Assembly (NCBI GenBank): GCA_013153655.1
Contig: JAADEB010000061.1
Location: 1-24,782 of the forward strand
Length of the DNA stretch: 24,782 nucleotides
Direction of reading: 5' to 3'
Origin: Chlorobiota bacterium
Lineage (GTDB): Bacteria; Bacteroidota; Bacteroidia; Flavobacteriales; Flavobacteriaceae
The notes beneath the pieces are model-generated. The model searched no databases and was not told the DNA's origin. It was given only the letters and a program-made list of their open reading frames with translations. Shown here piece by piece: positions 1 through 8,900 of the stretch. A program made the translations under genes and the position numbers. The first letter of the stretch is position 1; every line of letters starts with the position of its first letter.

Positions 1-263
1 CAGTGGCTATTACTTGCGCTTTCCTCCTTGATTAAGCAAAAAATTCTAACATTTTCTCCTATCAAAAGGATGCATATCATTTAGTATTAAACGCTTCCGC
101 CCGCCCTTTCCCGCCAAACGGCCGGCCCGCATTTTTGCCAGGCCAACGCGCTTATCCGCCTTATGGCGGATTTAGGGTTGCTCTTCTTTACCCATTTACC
201 TTGCTCACATGATGTTTTTTTCTGCGTATTATTTAAGCGCCTAATTCTATAAAAAACAATTCC
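1..263. other. Left-edge non-coding stretch
   Basis: I see no credible gene here. The stretch contains a short perfect hairpin at 154-171 (ATCCGCC, loop TTAT, GGCGGAT) without a T run on either side, so I do not call it a terminator. On the minus strand positions 23-29 read AAGGAGG, a perfect Shine-Dalgarno-like string. It could precede a gene starting beyond the left edge, but no ATG follows within the window. C+G-rich and A/T-rich patches alternate. Confidence 0.5.
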
Positions 264-298
264 ATAAAAAAACCGCCCGCCTCGTAGGAAGCAAGCGG
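264..298 (-). terminator. Rho-independent terminator of the gyrB unit
   Basis: Read on the minus strand, an 8-bp stem CCGCTTGC / GCGGGCGG (with two G-T pairs) encloses a 10-base loop and is followed directly by a run of seven T. It lies about 30 bp after the stop codon of the 45-residue lipoprotein gene. It is therefore the natural end of the minus-strand unit gyrB - outer-membrane protein - lipoprotein. The 9-mer CTCGTAGGA occurs in the loop region and again at 304-312. Confidence 0.75.
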
Positions 299-326
299 AT
301 TTCCTCGTAGGAGGTCAAAGGCTTTG

Positions 327-464
327 TCAGGCCAGGTCTTGGTTTTGTACTTTTACGGTCTTGGCGGGAGCGGGTTTGGCTTGCGAACGGCAATCTTCGT
401 AACTTCCGCAAGAAACGGCCGTCAGGAATACGATAAGACCGGCAAATGCTAATACTTTTTTCAT
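327..464 (-). CDS. Small lipoprotein, 45 residues
   Basis: A short open frame starting at the ATG at 464 encodes a lipoprotein-type signal peptide (MKK, hydrophobic stretch, then lipobox TAVSC with Cys19). The mature peptide is only about 26 residues, with an Ala/Pro/Lys segment (AKPAPAKTVK). A longer frame could be opened upstream, but the MKK start gives a textbook type II signal peptide and begins just after the upstream gene ends (19 bp gap). A perfect -7 box, TATCTTTG, lies on the minus strand at 550-543 inside the upstream gene and could give it its own promoter. A terminator follows. I do not recognise a family. The function is unknown; an envelope anchor or small accessory lipoprotein fits what can be seen. 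Confidence 0.6.
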   Translation of the reverse strand: MKKVLAFAGLIVFLTAVSCGSYEDCRSQAKPAPAKTVKVQNQDLA

Positions 465-483
465 AATTCTCGATTTAAACAAT

Positions 484-1521
484 TTAAACTTTAATGGACA
501 AGCCGGCATGGAGGCCGGGGTATTTTTGTAAATTATATTGCACAAAGATACGCAAAATCCATAAATTAAACTGAACGCCGGCAAAGGCGCGGTATTCGTT
601 CACGGTAAAACGCAGGTCCACCGGGTCCTTTACGGTTTCGGACAATTGCGCCACCACGTGTCCCGAGCCGTCGGTTACATCGTAGGTGTAGGTTTGTGTG
701 CCGAGGATTTGGAAGCGGTTCCAGGCGCGTACATAAGCCGCACCGGCGTAGAGCGAAGCCACCTTGTATTCCATGGAAACCACCGGTCCGAAGGTGAGGA
801 TATTCATGGAGAAATGGCCGGAAAAATTAATGGTGTCGGAAGCATAGGACATGCTGCTGCCCGAGTAAACGGCAAAAGCCGAAAGGCGTAGCATTTTTTT
901 GAGTTTCAGGTATTGGCCGATATCGTGTTTGACACCCAATCCCAGCACATTGGCTTTGAAACCTTGGTACTCGGTTTCGGGAAAATAGCGCACCATGATT
1001 TCCGTGTTGAGCGGAAGGCCCGCCCTGAGTTGCAGGGAAACGCCCGGCATGCCCACCGGCAGAAATGAAAGCGTCCGGCTGAATTCGTCGCCGAAACCCG
1101 GCGGTGCTTGGAAGTTGGCTTCGTTGTAGGTGCCTCCCTGGCCTTCGGCTTTGATATGAATTTTGTAGTCGGTATCGGGACCGAAAACCGTCGGCATCTG
1201 CACGGAACCGGAAACGGATTGGCCGTTTTCGTCCACCAGGCTGAGGGTTTGATAGGCGGCGGGATCGAAGGTGAAGGTTTGGTAGCGTTCCGGCACGAAA
1301 GCATAGTCCGTATTCACGTCCAAGGCAAAACGAAAGGGTTTTAAGGCCTTGGCGCGATGCACCCAGCCGTCGGAGGAGTTGAACAGCATGGCCTCGAAAA
1401 GCGGCCGGGAATAGTTGAGCAGGTATTTGTTGGCATCGGCCTTGTAGGCTTCGAAAAAATCCTGCGCCGAAAGGTTCGCCGCCGCCCAGAGCATGAGCAC
1501 AAAGGTCCAAGTGGTTTTCAT
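484..1521 (-). CDS. DUF6588-type outer-membrane beta-barrel protein
   Basis: This 345-residue protein has a Sec signal peptide (about residues 1-20, ending NLSAQ) and then alternating hydrophobic/polar stretches rich in Tyr, Phe and Gly, as in outer-membrane beta barrels. It ends in a short strand-like segment, HAGLSIKV. The middle has the pattern of the Bacteroidota DUF6588 family: a stretch on size and shape of profile (LPLNTEIMVRYFP), then GLGVKHDIGQYL, then strands about every 12-15 residues. The family assignment rests on my recognition of this pattern, not on a search. It starts 12 bp after the gyrB stop on the same strand, so it is probably co-transcribed with gyrB. No substrate can be inferred. 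The start at 1521 is the only one that gives a clean signal peptide. Confidence 0.75.
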   Translation of the reverse strand: MKTTWTFVLMLWAAANLSAQDFFEAYKADANKYLLNYSRPLFEAMLFNSSDGWVHRAKALKPFRFALDVNTDYAFVPERYQTFTFDPAAYQTLSLVDENGQSVSGSVQMPTVFGPDTDYKIHIKAEGQGGTYNEANFQAPPGFGDEFSRTLSFLPVGMPGVSLQLRAGLPLNTEIMVRYFPETEYQGFKANVLGLGVKHDIGQYLKLKKMLRLSAFAVYSGSSMSYASDTINFSGHFSMNILTFGPVVSMEYKVASLYAGAAYVRAWNRFQILGTQTYTYDVTDGSGHVVAQLSETVKDPVDLRFTVNEYRAFAGVQFNLWILRIFVQYNLQKYPGLHAGLSIKV

Positions 1522-1533
1522 AGCGATAACGTT

Positions 1534-3531
1534 TTAGATATCGATGTTGGCGTAGATGGCGTTTTTCTCTATAAACTCACGGCGTGGCGGCACTTCGTCG
1601 CCCATGAGCATGGAAAAGATGCGATCGGCTTCGGCGGCATTGTCGATGGTAACTTGTTTGAGCACGCGGGTTTCGGGGTTCATGGTGGTTTCCCACAATT
1701 GTTCGGCGTTCATCTCACCGAGACCTTTGTAGCGTTGCACGTGAGCGCCTTGACCGAATTCGGCCAGGAGTTTATCGCGTTGTTCGTCGTTCCAGGCGTA
1801 GGCTTTTTTCTGGCCTTTCTTGACCAGGTAGAGCGGCGGTTGTGCCAGATATACGTGTCCGCCTTCGATGAGTTCGCGCATATAGCGGAAGAAGAAGGTG
1901 AGGATCAGGGTGGAAATGTGGCTACCGTCCACGTCGGCGTCGGTCATGATGATGACTTTGTTGTAGCGCAGTTTGTCCAGGTTCAAGGCTTTGCTGTCCT
2001 CTTCGGTGCCGACGCTTACGCCCAATGCGGTAAAGATGTTGCGGATTTCCTCGTTTTCGAACACGCGGTGTTGCAAGGCTTTTTCCACGTTGAGGATTTT
2101 ACCGCGCAGGGGAAGGATGGCCTGGAAGTTGCGATCGCGGCCTTGCTTGGCGGTTCCGCCGGCCGAGTCACCCTCCACGAGGAATATTTCGCAACGTTCG
2201 GGATCGGTTTCGGAGCAGTCGGAGAGTTTACCCGGCAGTCCGGCACCGCCCATGACGGTTTTGCGTTGAACCATTTCGCGCGCTTTGCGAGCGGCGTGGC
2301 GTGCTTGTGCGGCCAGTACCACTTTGTCCACGATGCGCTTGGCATCCTTGGGATTTTCTTCCAGGAAGTTTTCCAACATTTCGGATACGGCTTGGCTCAC
2401 CGGCGCCATGACTTCGCGGTTGCCCAATTTGGTTTTGGTTTGGCCTTCGAATTGAGGTTCGGCCACCTTGACCGACACCACGGCCGTAAGCCCTTCGCGG
2501 AAGTCGTCGCTGGAAATATCGAATTTCAGTTTATTCAACAAGCCGGTTTTTTCGGCATATTTTTTCAGGGTGGTGGTGAGTCCGCGCCGGAAACCCGTGA
2601 GATGGGTTCCGCCTTCGTGGGTGTTGATATTGTTGACGTAGGAATGGATGTTTTCGGCGAAAGAATTGTTGTAGATCATGGCCACTTCCACGGGGATGCC
2701 GTTTTTTTCGCCTTCCATGTGGATTACCTGCGAGATGATGGGTTCGCGGTGAGCGTCCAGGAAGCGGACGAATTCTTTGAGGCCTTCCTTGCTGAAAAAT
2801 TCTTCCCGGCGCGGGTTGCCTTCCTCGTCTTTCTCACGCAAGTCGGTGAGGGTGATGCGGATACCTTTGTTGAGGAAAGCCAATTCGCGCAAGCGGGTGG
2901 CCAGGGTGTCGAAATCGTATTCGATGCCTTGTTTGAAAATCTCGATATCGGGATGGAATTTGACGTAGGTACCGGTTTTATCCGTTTCGCCCACCACCTT
3001 TACGGGATAGAGCGGCTTACCGCGGCTGTATTCCTGTTGCCAGATTTTGCCTTCGCGATACACTTTGGCCAGGAGGTGGTCCGACAACGCGTTCACCACC
3101 GACACACCCACACCGTGCAGTCCGCCGGATACCTTGTAACTGCCCTTGTCGAACTTGCCGCCGGCACCGATTTTGGTCATCACCACTTCCAAGGCCGACA
3201 CGCCCTCCTTCTTGTGGATATCCACGGGAATACCGCGACCGTTGTCTTCCACCGAAACGGAATTATCCTCGTGAATCACCACGTCGATTTTGTCGCAGTA
3301 ACCGGCCAAGGCTTCGTCGATGGAGTTGTCCACCACTTCATAGACCAGGTGGTGCAGGCCGCGGGTGCCCACATCACCGATGTACATGGACGGCCGCATA
3401 CGTACATGTTCGATACCTTCGAGCGCCTGAATGCTATCGGCCGAATATTGTTGTTCGGGTTGTTGATTTTGCTTGTTTTGTGCTTCCGGATTTTGTTGTT
3501 CCTCCGGTTTGTTCTTCTCCAAATCACTCAT
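1534..3531 (-). CDS. gyrB: DNA gyrase subunit B
   Basis: GyrB is the ATPase subunit of type IIA topoisomerase DNA gyrase, which works with GyrA to introduce negative supercoils in the cytoplasm. The 665-residue protein has all family landmarks: the GHKL ATPase site with EVVDNS (65-70), DNGRGIP (96-102) and GGLHGVG (136-142); the transducer domain; the TOPRIM signature EGDSAGG (453-459) and DADVDGSH (531-538); and the C-terminal QRYKGLGEMN (599-608). Length fits a GyrB lacking the long insertion seen in some proteobacteria. The N-terminus carries an extra stretch rich in Gln and Asn (about residues 5-29) that should be disordered. GyrB is preferred over ParE because of the EGDSAGG/QRYKGLGEMN context and the overall similarity, but gyrA is not in the window. 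A -7 box lies 37 bp upstream of the start codon. Confidence 0.97.
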   Translation of the reverse strand: MSDLEKNKPEEQQNPEAQNKQNQQPEQQYSADSIQALEGIEHVRMRPSMYIGDVGTRGLHHLVYEVVDNSIDEALAGYCDKIDVVIHEDNSVSVEDNGRGIPVDIHKKEGVSALEVVMTKIGAGGKFDKGSYKVSGGLHGVGVSVVNALSDHLLAKVYREGKIWQQEYSRGKPLYPVKVVGETDKTGTYVKFHPDIEIFKQGIEYDFDTLATRLRELAFLNKGIRITLTDLREKDEEGNPRREEFFSKEGLKEFVRFLDAHREPIISQVIHMEGEKNGIPVEVAMIYNNSFAENIHSYVNNINTHEGGTHLTGFRRGLTTTLKKYAEKTGLLNKLKFDISSDDFREGLTAVVSVKVAEPQFEGQTKTKLGNREVMAPVSQAVSEMLENFLEENPKDAKRIVDKVVLAAQARHAARKAREMVQRKTVMGGAGLPGKLSDCSETDPERCEIFLVEGDSAGGTAKQGRDRNFQAILPLRGKILNVEKALQHRVFENEEIRNIFTALGVSVGTEEDSKALNLDKLRYNKVIIMTDADVDGSHISTLILTFFFRYMRELIEGGHVYLAQPPLYLVKKGQKKAYAWNDEQRDKLLAEFGQGAHVQRYKGLGEMNAEQLWETTMNPETRVLKQVTIDNAAEADRIFSMLMGDEVPPRREFIEKNAIYANIDI

Positions 3532-3567
3532 AAGCTGAAATTTTTCTATACATTATATTATATAATA

Positions 3568-3575
3568 CAAAGATA
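3568..3575 (-). promoter_or_regulatory. Promoter -7 box for gyrB
   Basis: On the minus strand the sequence reads TATCTTTG, a perfect match to the Bacteroidota -7 consensus TAnnTTTG. It would place the transcription start about 30 bases before the gyrB ATG. I do not see a clear TTG-type -33 element at the usual spacing. Confidence 0.6.
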
Positions 3576-3599
3576 CTGATTTCCGACGGAATAGGAAAA

Positions 3600-3996
3600 T
3601 GGGGGAGTTGGGAGTTGGGTTTTTGTTAAACCGTTAAATCGTTGAATCGTTAAACCGATGATTTCTATTAAACCGTTGAATCGTGCAATCGTTGAATCGG
3701 ATAAATTCTGTTGAAAAGTTGAATAGATTTGTTAAACCGTGCAACCGTTAAATCGTTGAATCGTAAAATCGATTAGCTGCTTCGCCGCCACGTTTGCCGT
3801 TCTACATTTACCATTTACCGAAACTTTTCCCTTTCTCCTTTGACCTACTGTAATCACGTTTACCGTTTTCCGTGTCCCGTGTCCCGTGTTCCACAGCAGG
3901 AGATTGCCGCGGCTCCTCCTTCCTTCGCTTATTCCTAAGCAGCGGAGCCTCGCAATGACGCACCGGTCACCGGTCATCGGTCACCGGTCATCCGTC
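3600..3996. repeat. Non-coding repeat cluster between gyrB and fluC
   Basis: This gene-free stretch is made of several short-word repeats. Positions 3602-3620 repeat GGGAGTTG. Positions 3625-3775 repeat degenerate units such as GTTAAACCGTTGAATCG about every 10-17 bases. Positions 3800-3895 carry pyrimidine-rich words (CATTTACC twice, CCGTGTCCCGTGTCCCGTG). Positions 3901-3960 form an imperfect palindrome ending CTCGCAATGACG. Positions 3961-3996 are tandem CACCGGTCA/TCGGTCA units. The open frames that cross this region are made of the repeats and have no protein-like features. After 3996 the pyrimidine-rich words resume up to the end of fluC. Confidence 0.75.
3901..3960. repeat. GTCATTGCGAG-type dispersed palindromic repeat
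   Basis: The arms ATTGCCGCGGCTCC (3903-3916) and GGAGCCTCGCAAT (3944-3956) are near-perfect inverted copies around an imperfect centre rich in CCTTC, and the right end reads CGCAATGACG. In reverse orientation this starts CGTCATTGCGAGG, a word I know from small dispersed repeats found in intergenic regions of many unrelated bacterial phyla. It could form a hairpin in RNA from either strand. No transposase is nearby, so if mobile it would depend on an enzyme supplied from elsewhere. Confidence 0.55.
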
Positions 3997-4046
3997 AAAA
4001 AAAAAACGCACTTTCACCTTTCTCCTTTTCCCTTGCTCCTTATTAA

Positions 4047-4421
4047 TCAGGCCAATAATTTGCTTATATAAAAACCGAAAGCCACGGCAAACATACCCAG
4101 GATGAGGGTGGAGAAAAAGTAGGCGAAAAACAATTCCCAGTTGTTTTGCCGGATAAAGGCCAGGCTCTCGAAGGTAAAGGTGGAAAAGGTGGTAAACCCG
4201 CCCAGGAATCCGATGAGCAGGAAATAGGCCAAAGGCGTGTGAATCCAATTGCGCGACATCATCCAGCCCGCCGACAGACCGATAAGAAAACTTCCCAACA
4301 CATTGGCCGTAAACGTGCCGTACGGCATAAGGAATTCGGAACGGTTGAGCCACACACCCAACCAGTAGCGTGCCAAACTGCCCGTACCTCCACCCAAAAA
4401 TATCCAAATCAGCTTGGTCAT
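4047..4421 (-). CDS. fluC: Fluoride channel FluC (CrcB)
   Basis: FluC/CrcB forms a dual-topology dimeric channel in the inner membrane that lets fluoride leave the cell. The 124-residue protein has four hydrophobic helices and the family motifs: GGGTGSLARY near the N-terminus, GTFTANVLGSF with the conserved Asn40, and GFLGGFTTFSTF (71-82), which lines the fluoride path and the central sodium site. I chose the ATG at 4421 because it overlaps the stop of the upstream gene as ATGA (4421-4418), which implies translational coupling, and because a longer frame from 4463 would add an unusual hydrophilic extension. I looked for a fluoride riboswitch upstream of the pair and saw none, as that region is occupied by the divergent ridA. 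Confidence 0.92.
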   Translation of the reverse strand: MTKLIWIFLGGGTGSLARYWLGVWLNRSEFLMPYGTFTANVLGSFLIGLSAGWMMSRNWIHTPLAYFLLIGFLGGFTTFSTFTFESLAFIRQNNWELFFAYFFSTLILGMFAVAFGFYISKLLA

Positions 4422-5470
4422 TCTTCGGATTTTTGGACGGGATAATACAATTTGGTTTCCCATTTTTCGGGATTGTCGGGGAAGGTGGAGTGGCCTTTCA
4501 GGTATTCGTAAACCGGCGGACGTGTCGTGTCATAAACATAACCCTGATGAGCGAGTTCTTTCCATGCTTTGTAGAAAACAATGGGAGAATAATTGTAATC
4601 GCCTTTTATCAAAACCGGCTTATAAGCTCCGGGAGGCAAGCTATCCATTACATATTTTTTCTTATCGTAATGTACCTCGGTCGATTTCAACGGAAAACCC
4701 ACGGCATATTTGAAATAATCCTTTTCGCAATGCGAAATAATAGATACGCTTTTTTGCCCGTGTTGCAACAAACGGGTTTGTACGCCATAGATCAATATTT
4801 CCGGGAATTTTTCGGTAAAATCTCTTAGGAAATCCTTTGCCTTTACCTTTCGCTTCATAAAGAGATAGGGTTTACGCACAAATTCGGTATCGGATAAAAT
4901 ACGATAACTGTAAAATTTATCCTGATGCGCCAGATAGTAACTCAGTGTATCCACCATTCTATCCATTCTGGCTATGATTGTGTCTTTGGTTTTGTTATAA
5001 TAAAAAGCCTGTTTTTTGGTAAGGGGTGCGTAGATACAAACATTAAAATCGGTGATGGTATCGTCAATATATTGGGTTTGATATTCTAAGATATAAGATA
5101 TATTATCCATATCGATTTGATAGGTTACACCGCGATATTTTTTCCAATATTTACGTTTCATTTTAAAAGGCTCACCATCACGGGTATGAAACAGGAATTC
5201 CTGGCCATTGGACAAGGTCAAACTATCGAGGGTGTCAGGAGGGATAACATCGGGTGCCCATTGGCTTAGTTTGTAGAAATTGGCCACCGATTCATAAGTA
5301 AGTCCCAAAGGAAAATTTAATTTATATTTTTTCTCCACTTGAATGGTGCCGGTGAGAAAATAAACATACAACAAGGTTCCGGTAACCAAGATTATGGAAA
5401 TCACTCCCGCAAAAAAAGCAACTCGTTCTTTTAGGGTTAATTCCTTATATTTACGCGAATTAAAACACAC
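4418..5470 (-). CDS. Membrane-anchored SRPBCC / GyrI-like effector-binding protein
   Basis: The protein has a short cytoplasmic N-terminus, one membrane helix (about residues 17-41 from this start), then a long soluble part. The region starting YKLNFPLGLTYESV resembles a polyketide-cyclase/SRPBCC fold. The last ~100 residues resemble the GyrI-like effector-binding domain: LPPGAYKPVLIKGDY, an AWKEL helix, a P-x-YEYL strand and a closing ETKLYYPV. The fold assignments are from pattern recognition only. The frame stays open to a TTG at 5488, but that TTG lies inside a perfect -7 box on the same strand. I therefore prefer the GTG at 5470, giving 350 residues and a very short leader; no ATG is available. 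It is coupled to fluC by an ATGA overlap. GyrI-like domains usually bind small amphipathic molecules, but the ligand is unknown here. Confidence 0.65.
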   Translation of the reverse strand: MCFNSRKYKELTLKERVAFFAGVISIILVTGTLLYVYFLTGTIQVEKKYKLNFPLGLTYESVANFYKLSQWAPDVIPPDTLDSLTLSNGQEFLFHTRDGEPFKMKRKYWKKYRGVTYQIDMDNISYILEYQTQYIDDTITDFNVCIYAPLTKKQAFYYNKTKDTIIARMDRMVDTLSYYLAHQDKFYSYRILSDTEFVRKPYLFMKRKVKAKDFLRDFTEKFPEILIYGVQTRLLQHGQKSVSIISHCEKDYFKYAVGFPLKSTEVHYDKKKYVMDSLPPGAYKPVLIKGDYNYSPIVFYKAWKELAHQGYVYDTTRPPVYEYLKGHSTFPDNPEKWETKLYYPVQKSEE

Positions 5471-5485
5471 ATTAAATAATTTATG

Positions 5486-5493
5486 CAAAAGTA
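5486..5493 (-). promoter_or_regulatory. Promoter -7 box for the SRPBCC-fluC pair
   Basis: On the minus strand the sequence TACTTTTG followed by CA is a perfect TAnnTTTG box. It sits in the 20-38 bp gap to the divergent ridA gene, and it contains the TTG that would otherwise serve as the far-upstream start codon of the SRPBCC-like gene. Transcription would begin about 10 bases before the GTG at 5470. Confidence 0.55.
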
Positions 5494-5508
5494 CTAAAAT
5501 CGACCATT

Positions 5509-5889
5509 ATGAAAAAAATCATCCAAAGTTCTTCGGCTCCCGCACCCATCGGTCCTTACAGCCAAGCCGTTTTGGCCGGAAACATATTATTTGTTTCGGG
5601 ACAAATTCCATTGGATCCGGCTACCGGACAACTGGTTACGAACGACATCGAAAAAGCCACGTCCCTGGTGATGCAACATTTGGAAAATATCCTCCGTGAA
5701 GCGGGAATGGATTTCAGCCATGTGGTCAAAACCTCCATATTTCTGGCCGATATGAACGATTTTCCCCGGGTAAACGAAATATACGGCAAGTTTTTTGAAG
5801 GTATGGACCCACCGGCCCGCGAAACGGTACAAGTGGCCCGTCTGCCCAAGGACGTGCAAGTGGAAATTTCCATGATAGCCGTCAAATAG
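5509..5889 (+). CDS. ridA: RidA family 2-iminobutanoate/2-iminopropanoate deaminase
   Basis: RidA hydrolyses reactive enamine/imine intermediates released by PLP enzymes such as threonine dehydratase, giving 2-oxo acids and ammonia. The 126-residue length is typical of the trimeric family. Signature features are APAPIGPYSQAV at the N-terminus, LFVSGQIPLDPATG, the active-site arginine Arg104 in PPARETVQVARLP, and the acidic residue Glu119 in VQVEISMIA, the pattern of true deaminases. It is transcribed away from the SRPBCC-fluC pair, with little more than 20-40 bp between them, and is followed after 66 bp by the GH3 gene on the same strand. No strong promoter match is seen on the plus strand. 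Confidence 0.95.
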   Translation: MKKIIQSSSAPAPIGPYSQAVLAGNILFVSGQIPLDPATGQLVTNDIEKATSLVMQHLENILREAGMDFSHVVKTSIFLADMNDFPRVNEIYGKFFEGMDPPARETVQVARLPKDVQVEISMIAVK

Positions 5890-5955
5890 CTGCCGCCGGC
5901 ATTGACCTTTTGATAAAAATATCGTAATATCGTTTCCCGGAAAAATTTTGCAAGT

Positions 5956-8900
5956 ATGAATTTTCGAAGAATCCTCGTTGTAAGCTTTTTAATTTTGCTT
6001 CCATCTATTAACGTCCATGCCCAGCAACCCGATCCTTTTTACGCAGGAGAACAGTTGGAACAGCGGGTGGACAGCCTTTACCGGCAAATGAGTTTGGACG
6101 AAAAAATCGGACAATTGTTTATGATGCGGATTCCTTCTGAATTCACGCCCGACAATCTAAAAATCGTCGATCATTATATCCGGGATTTGCATATGGGAGG
6201 CATGGGATACCTGAAAGGTCATCCCACCGACCACTTGCGCATGAACAACTATATTCAGGCACATAGTTCCATTCCCGTCATCACGGCCATCGATGCCGAA
6301 TGGGGATTGTCCATGCGGCTGGATTCCGTGGCGGCTTTTCCCTGGAACATGACCCTGGGTGCTTTACGCAACGATTCGCTGGTGTACCGCATAGGCAGGC
6401 GCATAGGCGAACAAATGGCCGCCTTGGGGTATGCCATGAATTACGCCCCGGACGTGGACATCAACACCAATCCGCTCAATCCCATTATCGGCAACCGTTC
6501 GTTCGGCGAGGACAAACACAATGTGGCCCGCAAAGGATTTGCCATGATGAGCGGCCTCCAATCCGTCAATATCCTGACCACGGCCAAACATTTCCCCGGC
6601 CACGGCGACACTTCGCAGGACTCGCATAAGACCTTGCCTACGGTAAGTTTTTCGGCCGAAAGAATCGACAGTACGGAACTCTATCCTTACAAATACCTGA
6701 TTCCCCGTTTCCTGACCGGCGTTATGGTGGCTCACCTGCGCGTACCGGCCTTGGACTATACGGGTGTACCTTCCACCCTATCGCCCCGCATCGTGGACGG
6801 CATACTCAAAAAACGCCTGGGTTTCCGCGGCCTTATCCTCACCGATGCCATGGTGATGAAAGGCGTATCGGAATTCACCTCGCCCGAAGAAGCCGACCTG
6901 CGTGCTTTTCTGGCCGGCAACGACATGATTCTGTTTTCCGCCGACCCCGATAAAAGCTTTCATTACTTCAAAGAAGCTTACCGCAAAGGCATCATCTCCG
7001 AACAACGTTTGGCCGAATCGGTTAAGAAAATCCTGAAAGCCAAATACTGGTCCGGCCTGTTCGATTACCATCCCAAATCGCCGGATGCCGTCAAAAAACT
7101 CAGTACGGCGGCGGATTCGGCCTTGATTCAGACGGCTTACGAACAAGCCGTCACCCTGGTAAAAAACCATAATCATTTCCTCCCCTGGGTGGATGTGGAA
7201 CAAAAAACCGCCTTGGTATCCCTGGGTGAAAAGGCCGGTAATAGCGATGATCTTTTGGCCTACATGAACAAATACGGCCCCACCGACAAGGTGCCGGTGG
7301 CAGATGAAGGGGATTTGAACAAACTGGACGCTTACGACCGGGTGGTGGTAGCCGTGCTTAAAAACACCGATAATCCTTGGAAACCGTACCGCCTTGATGA
7401 ACAAACCCGCCACTTGATTGATCGAATTGCTTCGCGCAAACCCACGGCGGTCATCATCTTCACTTCGCCTTACGCTTTGCTCCCGTGGAAAGACGAATTA
7501 CCCGGCGAGGCCGTGGCCGTGGCTTACGAAAACAACGAATTTACACGCAAAATTGTGCCGCAACTGCTTTTCGGCGCTTTGCCGTTTCGCGGACAATTGC
7601 CCGTGAGCATCAATGCGCGCTATCCCCGCGGCACCGGCATTGAAACCAAAGCCCTGGGACGCCTGGCCTACGGATTTCCCGAGCAGGAGGATATGGACAG
7701 CCGGCGCTTGGCCAAAGTGGACTCCCTCATGCAATTCATGATCGATACCATGGCCGCTCCGGGAGGTGTGGTTTTGGCCGCCCGTAACGGACGCGTGGTG
7801 TTCCTGAAAGCCTACGGCAAGCACCGTTACGAATACGACGAACCCATGCACACCGATGATGTGTTCGACCTGGCTTCCGTGACCAAAGTCATGGCCGCCA
7901 CCACTTCCATGATGCGCATCTACGACGAAGGAGGCTTCCGCCTCACCGACAGCTTGGGAACGCTGCTACCCTACCTGAAAGGCTCCAACAAGGATACATT
8001 GGACGTGATTTCGGTACTGTCGCATTATGCACGCATCAAATCCTGGATTCCTTTCTACCTGCAAACCTACGACACCCTCTCGCGCAAGCCCCTGAAAGTG
8101 GTGCCGAGCCGCCGCTACTACCGCCGGAAACCTTCGCCGGAGTTTAACATCAAGGTGGCCGAAAACATGTACCTGATTTCCACCTATCCCGACAGTATTT
8201 GGCAACAAATAAAGGACGCCCCGCAATACGAAAAACGCAAATACGTATATAGCGGTTTGCCCTTCTACCTGTGGAAAAAATTCATGCTCGAACGCTACGG
8301 CACCGATATCGACCGCTACACCGATTCGGTATTCTACAAGCCCATGGGTGCGCGCAGTCTGACCTTCAATGCCTGGAAAAACACGCCCCGCCACAAAATC
8401 GTACCCACCGAAAAGGACGACTACTGGCGCCATCAATTGCTGGTGGGATATGTACATGATATGGGTGCCGCCATGCTGAACGGTGTGAACGGAAATGCCG
8501 GCCTGTTCGGCAATGCCGAAGACTTGGCCAAAATGATGCAAATGCACCTGCAAGGCGGATATTACGGCGGACGCCGCTACATCAGCGACAGTACCGAACG
8601 CGCTTTCCGCCACCGTTATTTCGAAAAGGACAGCGTGCGCCGCGGATTGGGTTGGGACATGCCTCAATTCAAAGGTCAAGTGGGACCTACCTTTGAAGAA
8701 ATTCCTTGGGAAAGTTTCGGACATCAAGGATTTACGGGAACCATGATTTGGGCCGACCCGGAAGAAAACATTATCTATATTTTCCTGTCCAACCGGGTGT
8801 ATCCCACCATGAACAATCCTTTGTTGCCGCGCCTCAACATCCGCAGCGAGGTACAACGCCTGATCTACCTGGCGCTCAAACACCCCCTGCACGATTACCG

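Noticed and set aside
23..29. Strong Shine-Dalgarno-like AAGGAGG on the minus strand at the left edge
   Set aside because: No start codon follows inside the window, and this phylum seldom relies on such sites, so no gene is called.
1357..3579. 740-residue open frame on the plus strand opposite gyrB
   Set aside because: It lies fully antisense to a clear gyrB, is rich in His, Phe and Val in a way typical of reverse-complement shadows, and has no recognisable domain.
3625..3775. Possible CRISPR array
   Set aside because: Units are too short and irregular, spacers are not of constant length, and there are no cas genes.
3732..4071. Open frames across the gyrB-fluC gap
   Set aside because: They translate short-word repeats and lack a protein-like pattern.
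5471..5508. Fluoride riboswitch upstream of the fluC pair
   Set aside because: The leader is too short and I cannot find the conserved riboswitch core; upstream DNA is coding for ridA.
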